A DNA stretch of 29,126 nucleotides from assembly GCA_035289745.1 (NCBI GenBank), contig DATDWF010000086.1, positions 1 to 29,126 of the forward strand. Direction: 5' to 3'. This DNA is from JAUYQE01 sp035289745 (GTDB taxonomy: Archaea; Nanobdellota; Nanobdellia; Woesearchaeales; GW2011-AR9). Position numbers and translations under genes: made by a program. Below are positions 15,541 to 23,815 of this stretch, in pieces; positions within the stretch are counted from its first letter, which is position 1; each line of letters opens with the position of its first letter. The notes below the pieces were generated by a model, which searched no databases, was not told where the DNA came from, and was given only the letters and a program-made list of their open reading frames with translations.

Positions 15541-16133
15541 TAGTTGTCGACGTTGAAACGAGTGGATTAGACCCCCAGAAAAACTCTATTCTGAGTATTG
15601 GCGCCGTTGAGTTTTGTAACCCAAAAAATCAGTTCTATACTGAAAGCCAGCTTTTTGACGGTGCAGAAGTGAGTGATAGTGCTTTACGAATAAATGGTTT
15701 TTCTAGAGAAAGCATCTTTGACCCGAGCAAGCCGACAGTAGAATCAGCAGTAAAACAGTTTTTAGAATGGGCGTCTCGTTGTCCTTATAGAACGCTTGCG
15801 GGTGAGAATCCCACGTTTGATAAAGATTTTCTTCGTGCTTCTGCTGAACGCTATAACGTCGAATGGAGACTTGGAAGAAGGTTGGTTGATCTGCACAGTA
15901 TCAGCTACACTAAACATTTAGAGCTCAACAAAATTCCTCCGCTGCAAAATGGCGTTTCAGAACTCAAAGCTGATGCAACGTATTCCTTCGTCGGAATTCC
16001 AGAAGAACCAACTCCCCATAATGCGCTTAATGGAGCAAAATGGGAAGCTGAAGCATTTTCACGACTTTTATGCGGCCATTGGTTATTCGAAGAGTTTCAA
16101 ACGTTTCCTGTTCCCGATTATCTTCTCAAGTAG
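15537..16133 (+). CDS. DEDDh-type 3'-5' exonuclease-like protein (last Asp missing)
   Basis: The 198-residue protein has the RNase T/DnaQ exonuclease fold. Exo I is VDVETSG (4-10, Asp5 and Glu7), and exo II is NPTFDKDFL (91-99, Asp95). Exo III reads PHNALNGAKWEAEAF from 160. The general-base His161 is present, but the metal-binding Asp of HxAxxD is Gly166 (GGA codon). This may be a family trait with another acid such as Glu170 taking over, or loss of activity. Substrate is unknown; family members trim DNA or RNA 3' ends. It is translationally coupled to the secreted-protein gene. Base composition is somewhat A/T-richer than the flanking core genes, so transfer is possible. Confidence 0.82.
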   Translation: MIVVDVETSGLDPQKNSILSIGAVEFCNPKNQFYTESQLFDGAEVSDSALRINGFSRESIFDPSKPTVESAVKQFLEWASRCPYRTLAGENPTFDKDFLRASAERYNVEWRLGRRLVDLHSISYTKHLELNKIPPLQNGVSELKADATYSFVGIPEEPTPHNALNGAKWEAEAFSRLLCGHWLFEEFQTFPVPDYLLK

Positions 16134-16203
16134 AACTTTTGGGGAAACTCGGGAGGGGGTAGTCAAAGAACTCGGCAACCAGTGACGAAGAAATCCGTGC
16201 TTT

Positions 16204-16659
16204 CTACACTTTTCTCTTCACCTTCAAAAAATCACCCAGGGTCAATTCGTCTTTTGCCGCTCTTTTCTTCTCCAGAACCGCAGAAACACTTTCTTCTTTC
16301 TCGACCAAAGAAACACCCAATTTCCGCTCCAGTTTCCGCGCGACAGCAATGTCCGGCTGCAAAGCTCCCGATTCCCATTTGGCAACAGTACTGGAACGTT
16401 CCTGCAGAAAAGCGGCAAAATCATTCTGTGTCATCTGCCGGGCTTCACGAGAACGGCGCAGAAGGCATGAGAAATTCTCGACAAGGCGCTCCACAGGAGC
16501 TTCCCGCGCGATGTGCTGCTTTCGGGGTACGAAGCTTTGCGGTACTGGCGCTTTCTGCTTGCCGTGGCGCACACAGGAAGAACAAACAGAAAGCTCTACT
16601 CCCTCGATTTCAGCACGGTGCAGCTCTGCCTCCCGACCGCACAAGTCGCAGGAACTCAT
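16204..16659 (-). CDS. MBF1 (multiprotein bridging factor 1 homologue)
   Basis: The 151-residue archaeal MBF1 has an N-terminal zinc ribbon with C4, C7, C26 and C29, a linker, and an XRE-type helix-turn-helix at about 62-118 (SREARQMTQNDFAAFLQE and STVAKWESGALQPD are its landmarks). A basic C-terminal tail ends VKRKV. In eukaryotes MBF1 bridges TBP and activators; archaeal MBF1 is linked to ribosomes and translation. The start is the ATG at 16659 with a TATA-like element at 16684-16691. The gene is divergent from ATP-citrate lyase, with only 98 bases between the starts. Confidence 0.9.
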   Translation of the reverse strand: MSSCDLCGREAELHRAEIEGVELSVCSSCVRHGKQKAPVPQSFVPRKQHIAREAPVERLVENFSCLLRRSREARQMTQNDFAAFLQERSSTVAKWESGALQPDIAVARKLERKLGVSLVEKEESVSAVLEKKRAAKDELTLGDFLKVKRKV

Positions 16660-16683
16660 GACAGGATGGATAAAGTCTTCGGA

Positions 16684-16691
16684 TATTAAAA
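16684..16691 (-). promoter_or_regulatory. TATA-like element for MBF1
   Basis: Minus-strand TTTTAATA, about 28 bases before the ATG at 16659, consistent with a leaderless mRNA. Confidence 0.45.
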
Positions 16692-16726
16692 GGTGATGGA
16701 AGAGCGCTGAACCCTCTTGCAGAATG

Positions 16727-16735
16727 TTTTTAAAA
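16727..16735 (+). promoter_or_regulatory. TATA box for the ATP-citrate lyase operon
   Basis: TTTTTAAAA is centred about 27 bases before the ATG at 16758, favouring that start over the ATG at 16743. An AGAGGA sequence at 16750-16755 could also act as a ribosome site if transcription begins earlier. Confidence 0.5.
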
Positions 16736-16757
16736 CATATATATGAAGAAGAGGATA

Positions 16758-18005
16758 ATGGCCCGAAAGAAGATCCGCGAATATGATACCAAACGCCTTA
16801 TTGCCCAGCACTTTCCCAATCAAAAGATAGATTATAAAGCTCTTCTCGTAACTCCGGAAACAAGCTTTGAAACTCTGCCAGACCTCCACCCCTGGCTTCT
16901 TCAGAAAAAACTGGTTGTCAAGCCCGACATGCTCTTTGGGAAAAGGAAAAAGCTAAACTTGGTGCTTCTGGATGCAGACTTCCCCGCAGTAAGACAGTTC
17001 ATTGAAGAGCAGCGTTCAAAAGCCATAACCATCGGCAAAGCAACTGGCTTCTTGACCCATTTCCTCATCGAGCCCTTCATCCCGCACGAAAAAGAATACT
17101 TTGTGGCTATGAGAGCAGAACGCGAGTATGATACCATCTTTTTCTCAGAACAAGGTGGTATCGACATCGAAGAAAACTGGCATGCTGTGAAACAGCTCAC
17201 CGTTCCGGTACTGAGCGATCCGGCAGCTCTTGTCCTAGCCGAATTGACGAAAGAAGAAAAAATACAGACATTTGTCAAAGAGCTCTATGCTTTTTTCGTG
17301 CAGTTTGACTTTACGTATCTCGAACTTAACCCCTTTACTTTTGACGCCACGGGAAAAGTCGTTCTCCTGGATGCCGTAGCTCACCTTGATAGCTGTGCCG
17401 CATACAAAAACGAAAAGCTCTGGAATAGCCTTTCGTTTCCGCCAGACTTCGGAAAAAAAGCATTTCCCGAAGAAGAGGCCATCGCGGCTTTGGACCAGCA
17501 AAGCGGAGCTTCCCTAAAATTAACCTTACTCAATCCGCAGGGAAGGATCTGGAACATTCTTTCCGGCGGGGGAGCAAGCATCATCTACTTAGACGCCCTT
17601 GCCGACCGAGGAGAAAGAGAGGAAATTGCCAATTATGGTGAGTATGGTGGCAATCCGACGGAAGAAGAAAGCTATCAGTATGCACGAACTATTCTCGACC
17701 TCATGACCAGGACACCGCATCCGGACGGGAAAGTGCTCATTATCGGCGGCGCGATTGCCAACTTTACCGACGTAGAGAAAACGTTTATGGGTATTGTCCG
17801 GGCGCTCCGAGAATATGCCCGGCTTTTGCAGGAAGGAAAAGTAAGCATTGTCGTGAGAAGGGGTGGGCCGAACTATGAAAAAGGGCTGCAGCTCATACGA
17901 CAAGCGGGGGAGGAGCTCGGCTTTTCCCTACAAGTTTACGGGCCGGAAACGCCGATGATACACTGCGTGCCTCCAGCTATGCACCTGCTGCACCACCGGG
18001 CTTAA
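16758..18005 (+). CDS. aclB: ATP-citrate lyase, small (ATP-grasp, citrate-binding) subunit
   Basis: This is the 415-residue equivalent of the N-terminal part of human ACLY, the plant ACLA subunit and bacterial AclB. It opens MARKKIREYDTKRL, nearly the same as plant ACLA. Residues 1-230 form the ATP-grasp domain, with FTYLELNPF (184-192) as the metal-site strand. Residues 245-415 form the citrate-binding domain with LSGGGAS (268-274), EYGGNPTEEE (295-304), GGAIANFTDV (330-339) and RRGGPNYEKGL (367-377). With the next gene it makes acetyl-CoA and oxaloacetate from citrate, CoA and ATP in the cytosol. Naming follows bacterial usage; plants use the opposite letters. An ATG at 16743 is an alternative start. 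Confidence 0.93.
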   Translation: MARKKIREYDTKRLIAQHFPNQKIDYKALLVTPETSFETLPDLHPWLLQKKLVVKPDMLFGKRKKLNLVLLDADFPAVRQFIEEQRSKAITIGKATGFLTHFLIEPFIPHEKEYFVAMRAEREYDTIFFSEQGGIDIEENWHAVKQLTVPVLSDPAALVLAELTKEEKIQTFVKELYAFFVQFDFTYLELNPFTFDATGKVVLLDAVAHLDSCAAYKNEKLWNSLSFPPDFGKKAFPEEEAIAALDQQSGASLKLTLLNPQGRIWNILSGGGASIIYLDALADRGEREEIANYGEYGGNPTEEESYQYARTILDLMTRTPHPDGKVLIIGGAIANFTDVEKTFMGIVRALREYARLLQEGKVSIVVRRGGPNYEKGLQLIRQAGEELGFSLQVYGPETPMIHCVPPAMHLLHHRA

Positions 18006-18029
18006 AAAAATCTCTAAAAATAAACGCGC

Positions 18030-19847
18030 ATGACATTCACTAAAAACACCCAAGCCTTGTTCTATAACCTGAAGCCGCATCCTCTTCAGCAAATGCTGGA
18101 TTTTGATTATCTCTGCAGGAGAGCTACACCGAGCGTAGCCGGCATCATTCATCCCGGGAAGAGCAGTTTTCATAAAGCATTTTTTGGGGCACGAGAGATT
18201 ATCATCCCCATCTACCCGACAATTCAAGAAGCGGCAAGAAGACAGCCGCAGGCAGAAGTGCTGATCAATTTTGCGTCATTCCGGTCCGCATACCAAGCAG
18301 CCAAAGAAGCGCTCTTTGAGCCGACTATTGCCTCCATCGTTATTGCCGCGGAAGGCGTGCCGGAACGGCAGGCGAGAGAGCTTATGGCACTTGCCAAACA
18401 ACAGCAAAAACTGCTTCTTGGCCCGTCGACCGTTGGGGGCATTGCCGCGGGCGCTTTTCGTTTGGGCGGTTACGCGGGCGGCCTGCCAGAAAATCTTATT
18501 CGCGCAAAACTCTATCGCCCCGGAAGCGTTGGCTTGGTCTCCAAATCCGGAGGAATGATGAATGAACTGTTCAATATCATTGCCCGCACGACTGATGGCA
18601 TCAAAGAAGGCTTGGCTATTGGCGGCGATCTTTTTCCGGGATCGACGCTCCTTGACCATCTGCTTCGCTTTGAACAAGACCCCGAGATCAAGCTGCTGGT
18701 TTGCTTAGGCGAGTTGGGGGGCAAGCAGGAGTACGATATTACAGAAGCAAAGAAAGCTGGGAAAATAACCAAGCCGCTGGTGATGCGGGTTTCCGGCACG
18801 TGCGCAGATATATTTCCGTGGGAAGTCCAATTCGGCCATGCCGGAGCAAAAGCCGGGAAAGCAGACGAGAAGGCAGTAGCAAAAAACCAGGCGCTGCGAG
18901 AAGCTGGTATCATGGTACCAGAATCATTTGAGAACCTCGAGCCGCTGCTCCACCAGCAGTATGAACAACTGGTTGCCGCTGGGCGTATTGTTCCCCGAGA
19001 AGAATTCCCCCCTCCAGCGCTGCCGAAGAATTATGAAGAAGCACTCCGCGATGGCAGCGTAAGAAAAGCCACAAGCTTCATAACCACCATCTCGTCAGAA
19101 GAAAAAGGAGAACCAGCCTATGCAGGAGTTCCCCTTACGAACGTCTTGAAAGAGGAACATGCTCTTGGCTCTGCCATAGGCTTGCTGTGGTTCAAGAAAA
19201 AACTGCCGGCATACTTTACCACGTTTTTAGAAAAGTGCATCGTCCTAACCGCAGATCACGGGCCCGCGGTTTCTGGAGCGCACAATGCCATTGTCGCGGC
19301 AAGAGCGGGAAAAGATGTCATTTCATCGTTATGCAGCGGGCTGCTCACCATTGGCCCTCGTTTTGGCGGCGCACTCGATGATGCCTGCCGGTATTTTAAA
19401 GAAGCAAAAGAAATCGGAAAAACACCTGGCCAGTTTGTCGAAGAGATGAAACAAAAAGGCATTCCTATCCCAGGCATCGGCCATCGGGTGAAATCAAAGA
19501 GAAATCCTGACCAGCGCGTCGCACTGCTAAAAGGATTTGCCTTTGCCCATCTTCCAACCCCCCACCTCGCGTATGCTTTAGAAGTAGAAAAAATAACCCT
19601 GCAGAAAGCGGAAAATCTGATCCTCAACGTGGATGGCTGTATCGCGGCCCTTTTCCTGGATGCTTTAGCATCTTGTCCGGCGTTTGGCAAAGAAGAGATT
19701 GACCAAATTGTAGACATTGGCTACCTGAATGGCCTCTTTGCCATCTCCAGAAGCATAGGGCTGGTGGGGCACATCCTGGACCAAAAGCGCCTGAAGCAAG
19801 AATTATATCGGCATCCCACAGAGGATATCCTGCATCTTCCAGAATAG
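18030..19847 (+). CDS. aclA: ATP-citrate lyase, large (CoA-ligase and citrate-synthase-like) subunit
   Basis: The 605 residues correspond to the C-terminal part of human ACLY and to plant ACLB (about 608 residues). The succinyl-CoA-synthetase-like part occupies about 1-325, with the phosphohistidine in QFGHAGA (His270). The citrate-synthase-like lyase part occupies about 340-605, with DHGPAVSGAHN (409-419), GIGHRVKS (482-489) and a C-terminal stretch close to eukaryotic enzymes (LDQKRLKQELYRHP). All key residues I can check are present, so it should be active. It begins 24 bases after the small subunit and is cotranscribed. An A/T-rich stretch in the gap is too weak to call a promoter. Confidence 0.95.
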   Translation: MTFTKNTQALFYNLKPHPLQQMLDFDYLCRRATPSVAGIIHPGKSSFHKAFFGAREIIIPIYPTIQEAARRQPQAEVLINFASFRSAYQAAKEALFEPTIASIVIAAEGVPERQARELMALAKQQQKLLLGPSTVGGIAAGAFRLGGYAGGLPENLIRAKLYRPGSVGLVSKSGGMMNELFNIIARTTDGIKEGLAIGGDLFPGSTLLDHLLRFEQDPEIKLLVCLGELGGKQEYDITEAKKAGKITKPLVMRVSGTCADIFPWEVQFGHAGAKAGKADEKAVAKNQALREAGIMVPESFENLEPLLHQQYEQLVAAGRIVPREEFPPPALPKNYEEALRDGSVRKATSFITTISSEEKGEPAYAGVPLTNVLKEEHALGSAIGLLWFKKKLPAYFTTFLEKCIVLTADHGPAVSGAHNAIVAARAGKDVISSLCSGLLTIGPRFGGALDDACRYFKEAKEIGKTPGQFVEEMKQKGIPIPGIGHRVKSKRNPDQRVALLKGFAFAHLPTPHLAYALEVEKITLQKAENLILNVDGCIAALFLDALASCPAFGKEEIDQIVDIGYLNGLFAISRSIGLVGHILDQKRLKQELYRHPTEDILHLPE

Positions 19848-19906
19848 TCTTTGATGAGTCTTTATAATACACTATTCTGAAGACGTAAAGCCCACCCCAC
19901 AACAAA

Positions 19907-19916
19907 TTTTATAAAC
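19907..19916 (+). promoter_or_regulatory. TATA box for aglB
   Basis: TTTTATAAAC predicts a start near 19936-19938, giving a leader of about 14 bases that contains GGTGG (19942-19946) before the ATG at 19951. A second TATA-like element, TTTATAATA at 19861-19869, would give a 60-base leader. Confidence 0.55.
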
Positions 19917-19932
19917 GAACTATCGCTCTAGC

Positions 19933-19946
19933 CCACCGCATGGTGG
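19933..19946 (+). promoter_or_regulatory. small inverted repeat over the aglB ribosome-binding site
   Basis: CCACC (19933-19937) and GGTGG (19942-19946) pair across a four-base loop. The 3' arm is the Shine-Dalgarno of aglB. If transcription starts at the upstream TATA element the hairpin would mask the site; if it starts near 19937 the 5' arm is mostly absent. Confidence 0.3.
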
Positions 19947-19950
19947 TTTT

Positions 19951-22791
19951 ATGACCGAAGAACCAAAGAGAAGTACTGATAAAAGAGATGACGAAGTTAT
20001 TGATTTTTCTAAGATTAAAGACTCGATAACAAGGTTCTTTAAGAAAAAAAGCACACCTCTTTCCATGCAGGGCAGGTCTCCAAAAGAACAGCCCCTCTCT
20101 GAAAAAGCCCACTCCCCCCTAGCGCACCAGCAGCACGGCAAGCCCGCAGACGATACTGTCTCCGTCAACTTTTCCCAGATAAAAACGCTTGCAAAAAAGC
20201 ATGCCCGATGGCTTGTTCCTCTCATTTGTATCCTTATCGCCCTGAGCGTTTCCATCTATCTACGGACGATGCCCTTGCGCATGCCCATCGCTGACGACTG
20301 GGCGGAAAATACCGTTACAAACTTCTACAAAAACCAATTGCAGAGCCAGATCGGCAATCAATATCCTAATCTTCCCCAACAAAATCGAGAGATACTCGTA
20401 CAACAAGAATGGGAAAAAACCAGGCAGGAAAACAAAGAGCTGCTAGATGTGCAGATTACGCAATTGGCCAATCAGTACCGAAACAATTTCCGTAATGATG
20501 AAGGGACTACCTATCTCCTCGGAATCGACCCCTACTATTACTACCGGCAGACGGAATATGTGCTCAATAACGGCTTTCCCGGCACGAGCATCAAAGAAGG
20601 GAAGTTATGGGATGATTACCGCCTGGCGCCTATCGGCAGGGAAGCGGAATGGAACTTCCATCATTGGTTTGGTGCGCTCTGGCACCGCTTTCTGAATCTC
20701 TTTGGCACTTTTCCCCTGCTGTTTACTTTCTTCTTTGTAGGAACCATTTTTTCTGCTTTAACTGTTATTCCTGGCTTTTTCATTGGGAAACGCCTGACAA
20801 ACAATAACGTCGGCGGCTTTTTTGTAGCGATGCTTTTGGCGGTTTCCGCTTTTTTTGTCTCGAGGACAACGGGAGAAAGCTCGGATACGGATGTATACTC
20901 GGTTTTTTTTCCCGTGTTAATCACGTGGCTGTTCTTAGAAGCCCTGTATGCAAAAGAAAAGAAGTGGAAATGGATTTGGATGAGCTTGGCAGGCTTTTCA
21001 ACGGGGATTTTTGCCTTTGCCTGGACTGGTTGGTGGTATATTGCGACATTCATCTCCATAACGCTGTTGATCAAAATGGCTCTGGGAATCGGAGAAAACT
21101 GGAAGGCCATCCGAGCCGGTGAAAAATCTGATCTTCATTCTTCTCTCTCAATTTTAGGTATCTATGCGCTAACTACCGCATTATTTGTCAGCATTTTCAC
21201 CTCCGCAACCCAATTTCTCCGTGTCCTTCTGGGGCCATTTCAGTTCATGCGCCTGAAAGCGGTCGCCGTTACGTCCTATTGGCCGAATATTCGTACCACC
21301 GTAGCTGAGCTTAATGTTGCTCCTCTTTCACGGGTTATTGAGCAGCTGGACGGAAAACTGCTTTTTTTTCTGGCCATAGCGGGGATTGTGCTTCTTGCCA
21401 TTAAAAAAAACGAAGCAGGAAGGAGGACTCCTCTTAATTTTTTAATCCCCCTCTTCCTGGCAATGTGGCTCATCGCCTCGTTGTATGCAACGACTAAAGG
21501 AGTACGCTTCATCCTGCAAGTAACACCTGTTTTCTCCATTGCTTTGGGAAGCGGTTTAGGCCTGGTCTGGAATTACACTTCACGATGGGTCTCTAAAGAA
21601 TTAAAGCTGAATCGCCTGGCGACGGGAGTTATCCTCTTCTTGCTGCTATCCATCGTTCTCATTCAGCCGGTTAAATCCGGCTACAGCCAAGCGTTCAACT
21701 CTCTCCCCAGCGTAAACGACGTGTGGTACAATACTCTCACCAAAATAAAAAATGAAGCCCCGGAGAACGTGATTATAACCTCCTGGTGGGACTTTGGGCA
21801 TTGGTTTAAAGCTATAGCGAACCGGCCGGTTACCTTTGATGGGGGAACACAAACCAGTTGGGGGGCTTATTGGGTGGGGAAATCTCTTCTTACCCCGGAT
21901 GAAAAGCTAACTGTCGGCATTGTCCGTATGCTGAATTGCGGGCAAAATACAGCTTTCGAAGAACTAGAAAAAATCATTAACGATACTCCCAGAAGCATTG
22001 CCCTTCTGAATACCATTGTTACCGTCGATAAAGAGAAAGCTTTCCAAACTCTCCTAGAGGAGGAACTTACTGCAGAGCAATCGAAAGCTGTTCTTCGCTA
22101 CACGCACTGCGACAATCCCCCCGAAGACTTTTACATTACTTCCGAAGACATGGTCGGAAAAGCTGGTGTCTGGGGGCATTTTGGGAGCTGGGATTTCCGC
22201 AAAGCAGTCATGCACAAAGAGACTAGAAATCTGGAGAGGGAAGAAGCAATAGGCTATCTCACTTCGCGGTTCAATCTTTCGCCGGAAAATGCTGCTCAGA
22301 CATATGCTGAGATTATCTCTACCGATGCCGACAAATGGATTTCACCCTGGCCAGGGTATCTTACGGGGCCACAAGGGTGTGAGAGAATCGCAGAGCAGGA
22401 AATACGCTGTGTGGCGTCCGTTCAGGGGGGAGGTGTTGCTGCACGCATCAGCCTAGAGAATTTTAACGTTACCCTCGAAGGCAATCCAGGAATGGTTCCA
22501 GACTCTCTGGTTTATCCCACCAGCCAAGGGGTTGCGGAGAAAGAGCTGGACGGAAAAAAAATAGGGATTTCCCTCGTGCTCATCCCTAACGGGGAAGAAT
22601 ATACGTTCGTTCTTGCGCACCAGCTGCAAGCAGCAAGCATGTTCACCAAGCTCTTCTATCTAGAAGGGCAGGGATTGGAGTGCTTTAGTACATTTGACCG
22701 CGTCGATCAAGGCGGATTTAAGATAATCACCTGGAGGGTAGATTATAACTGCCAGCAGAAGAATGATATCAACCCTTTTCCTCTTCCATAA
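19951..22791 (+). CDS. aglB: AglB/STT3 oligosaccharyltransferase
   Basis: The 946-residue single-subunit oligosaccharyltransferase moves a lipid-linked glycan to Asn in sequons of exported proteins. After an unusual cytosolic N-terminal extension of about 85 residues come some 12 membrane segments, then a soluble domain from about 580. Motifs: GIDPYYYYRQ (191-200, first acidic loop), SDTD (311-314, second acidic motif), TVAE (450-453, the SVSE/TIXE loop), GVRF (517-520) and the signature WWDFG (612-616). A tightly matched C-terminal DK/MI motif is not obvious to me. The start follows GGTGG at 19942-19946. Glycosyltransferases follow directly, suggesting that this region builds and attaches the N-glycan. 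Confidence 0.95.
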   Translation: MTEEPKRSTDKRDDEVIDFSKIKDSITRFFKKKSTPLSMQGRSPKEQPLSEKAHSPLAHQQHGKPADDTVSVNFSQIKTLAKKHARWLVPLICILIALSVSIYLRTMPLRMPIADDWAENTVTNFYKNQLQSQIGNQYPNLPQQNREILVQQEWEKTRQENKELLDVQITQLANQYRNNFRNDEGTTYLLGIDPYYYYRQTEYVLNNGFPGTSIKEGKLWDDYRLAPIGREAEWNFHHWFGALWHRFLNLFGTFPLLFTFFFVGTIFSALTVIPGFFIGKRLTNNNVGGFFVAMLLAVSAFFVSRTTGESSDTDVYSVFFPVLITWLFLEALYAKEKKWKWIWMSLAGFSTGIFAFAWTGWWYIATFISITLLIKMALGIGENWKAIRAGEKSDLHSSLSILGIYALTTALFVSIFTSATQFLRVLLGPFQFMRLKAVAVTSYWPNIRTTVAELNVAPLSRVIEQLDGKLLFFLAIAGIVLLAIKKNEAGRRTPLNFLIPLFLAMWLIASLYATTKGVRFILQVTPVFSIALGSGLGLVWNYTSRWVSKELKLNRLATGVILFLLLSIVLIQPVKSGYSQAFNSLPSVNDVWYNTLTKIKNEAPENVIITSWWDFGHWFKAIANRPVTFDGGTQTSWGAYWVGKSLLTPDEKLTVGIVRMLNCGQNTAFEELEKIINDTPRSIALLNTIVTVDKEKAFQTLLEEELTAEQSKAVLRYTHCDNPPEDFYITSEDMVGKAGVWGHFGSWDFRKAVMHKETRNLEREEAIGYLTSRFNLSPENAAQTYAEIISTDADKWISPWPGYLTGPQGCERIAEQEIRCVASVQGGGVAARISLENFNVTLEGNPGMVPDSLVYPTSQGVAEKELDGKKIGISLVLIPNGEEYTFVLAHQLQAASMFTKLFYLEGQGLECFSTFDRVDQGGFKIITWRVDYNCQQKNDINPFPLP

Positions 22792-22792
22792 T

Positions 22793-22800
22793 TTTTATAA
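22793..22800 (+). promoter_or_regulatory. TATA box for the glycan/phosphonate block
   Basis: TTTTTATA just after the aglB stop is centred about 33 bases before the ATG at 22830, giving a leader of some 5-8 bases. The T run may also end aglB transcription. Confidence 0.5.
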
Positions 22801-22829
22801 GGCCTAATTGCTCTGTTTTCTGTGTATGT

Positions 22830-23480
22830 ATGGATAACGCAATAATAATCCCGGCGTGTAATGAGGAGAAGACTATCGCGGGGGTTATTACTAAAACAAA
22901 AAAATACTGCCTGAACATTATTGTTGTGGATGATGGCTCGACAGATGCTACTTCACCCATCGCCAAGCGCGCTGGAGTGGCGGTGTTACACCATAAAGTG
23001 AACCTCGGAAAAGGGGCAGCGCTCAAAACCGGCTGTGAGTATGCTCTCCAGCAAGGAGCAGAGAAGATAGTAGTCCTCGATGCAGATAGCCAGCACGACC
23101 CTGCGGAAATCCCAAAGTTTCTCGAAGCGCTGAAAGAAAATGAAATTGTCTTTGGATATCGGCAAGTGCCAGAAACCATGCCCTTCGTCCTTCGCTTTGG
23201 CAACGCCGTGATCAACCAATCGTTACGCCTCTTTTACAATGTGCGCATCCGTGACAGCCAATGCGGCTACCGAGCGTTTACTGCTGCAGCTTATCGACAA
23301 CTGCAATGGGAAGCCCAGGATTATTATGTCGAAACGGAAATAATTTTAAATGCAGGGAGAGAAAAGCTTAAACACACTTCAATCCCCATTAAAACCATTT
23401 ATGCAGACAAATACAAAGGAACAACGGTGCTGGATGGCATTTGTATTGTAGCAAAAATGCTTGGAGGAAAACTATGGTAG
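22830..23480 (+). CDS. family 2 glycosyltransferase, polyprenyl-phosphate sugar synthase type
   Basis: The 216-residue enzyme resembles dolichyl-phosphate mannose or glucose synthases without the C-terminal membrane domain. It has IIIPACNEEKT (5-15), VVDDGSTDAT (32-41), NLGKGAALKTG, the metal-binding LDADSQHDP and the CGYRAFT acceptor-loop motif. It probably moves a sugar from a nucleotide donor to polyprenyl phosphate at the inner membrane face. The next gene, DUF2304, is a frequent partner of such enzymes and overlaps it by seven bases, and may supply the missing membrane anchor. Sugar identity cannot be told. Confidence 0.88.
   Translation: MDNAIIIPACNEEKTIAGVITKTKKYCLNIIVVDDGSTDATSPIAKRAGVAVLHHKVNLGKGAALKTGCEYALQQGAEKIVVLDADSQHDPAEIPKFLEALKENEIVFGYRQVPETMPFVLRFGNAVINQSLRLFYNVRIRDSQCGYRAFTAAAYRQLQWEAQDYYVETEIILNAGREKLKHTSIPIKTIYADKYKGTTVLDGICIVAKMLGGKLW
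23463..23467 (+). promoter_or_regulatory. Shine-Dalgarno for the DUF2304 gene
   Basis: GGAGG, six bases before the ATG at 23474, sits inside the end of the GT2 gene. It shows that the DUF2304 start is at 23474 and not at an earlier codon of the open frame. Confidence 0.7.
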
Positions 23481-23815
23481 TGCTCAGTACGACATTTTGG
23501 ATTCAGTTTCTGGGAATTATTTTTGGGCTGGGAATGATGTATCTTACTTTTGTTAAATTTAAGAGGCGAGAGCTTAATCGTATGGAATTCTTCTTTTGGA
23601 TGAGCTGCTGGGGGTTGCTGATAGTCATTGCACTTATTCCTTACGCTTTAGACCCCCTCATCGCCCCCTTGCATTTCTACCGCCGCCTGGATTTTTTTGT
23701 GGTATTGGGGTTCTTTGTGTTACTCATGCTGAGCTTCCAGAACTTCAGCTCCGTGAAGAAAATGGAAAAAAAAATAGAAAGATACGTTCGTGAAGAAGCT
23801 CTTCGAAACCCATGA
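23474..23815 (+). CDS. DUF2304 family membrane protein
   Basis: The 113-residue protein has three membrane segments (about 6-24, 36-54 and 66-86) and a charged C-terminal tail, EKKIERYVREEALRNP, the usual shape of DUF2304. Its biochemical role is not established to my knowledge; genes of this family often follow polyprenyl-phosphate GT2 genes, as here. A likely role is as membrane partner of the GT2. It overlaps the GT2 end by seven bases and the following GT4 start by four (ATGA), so three genes are translationally coupled. Confidence 0.8.
   Translation: MVVLSTTFWIQFLGIIFGLGMMYLTFVKFKRRELNRMEFFFWMSCWGLLIVIALIPYALDPLIAPLHFYRRLDFFVVLGFFVLLMLSFQNFSSVKKMEKKIERYVREEALRNP

Noticed and set aside
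18276..18913. Two 133-codon minus-strand frames opposite the ATP-citrate lyase large subunit
   Set aside because: Shadows of a highly conserved coding region; no promoter or ribosome site.
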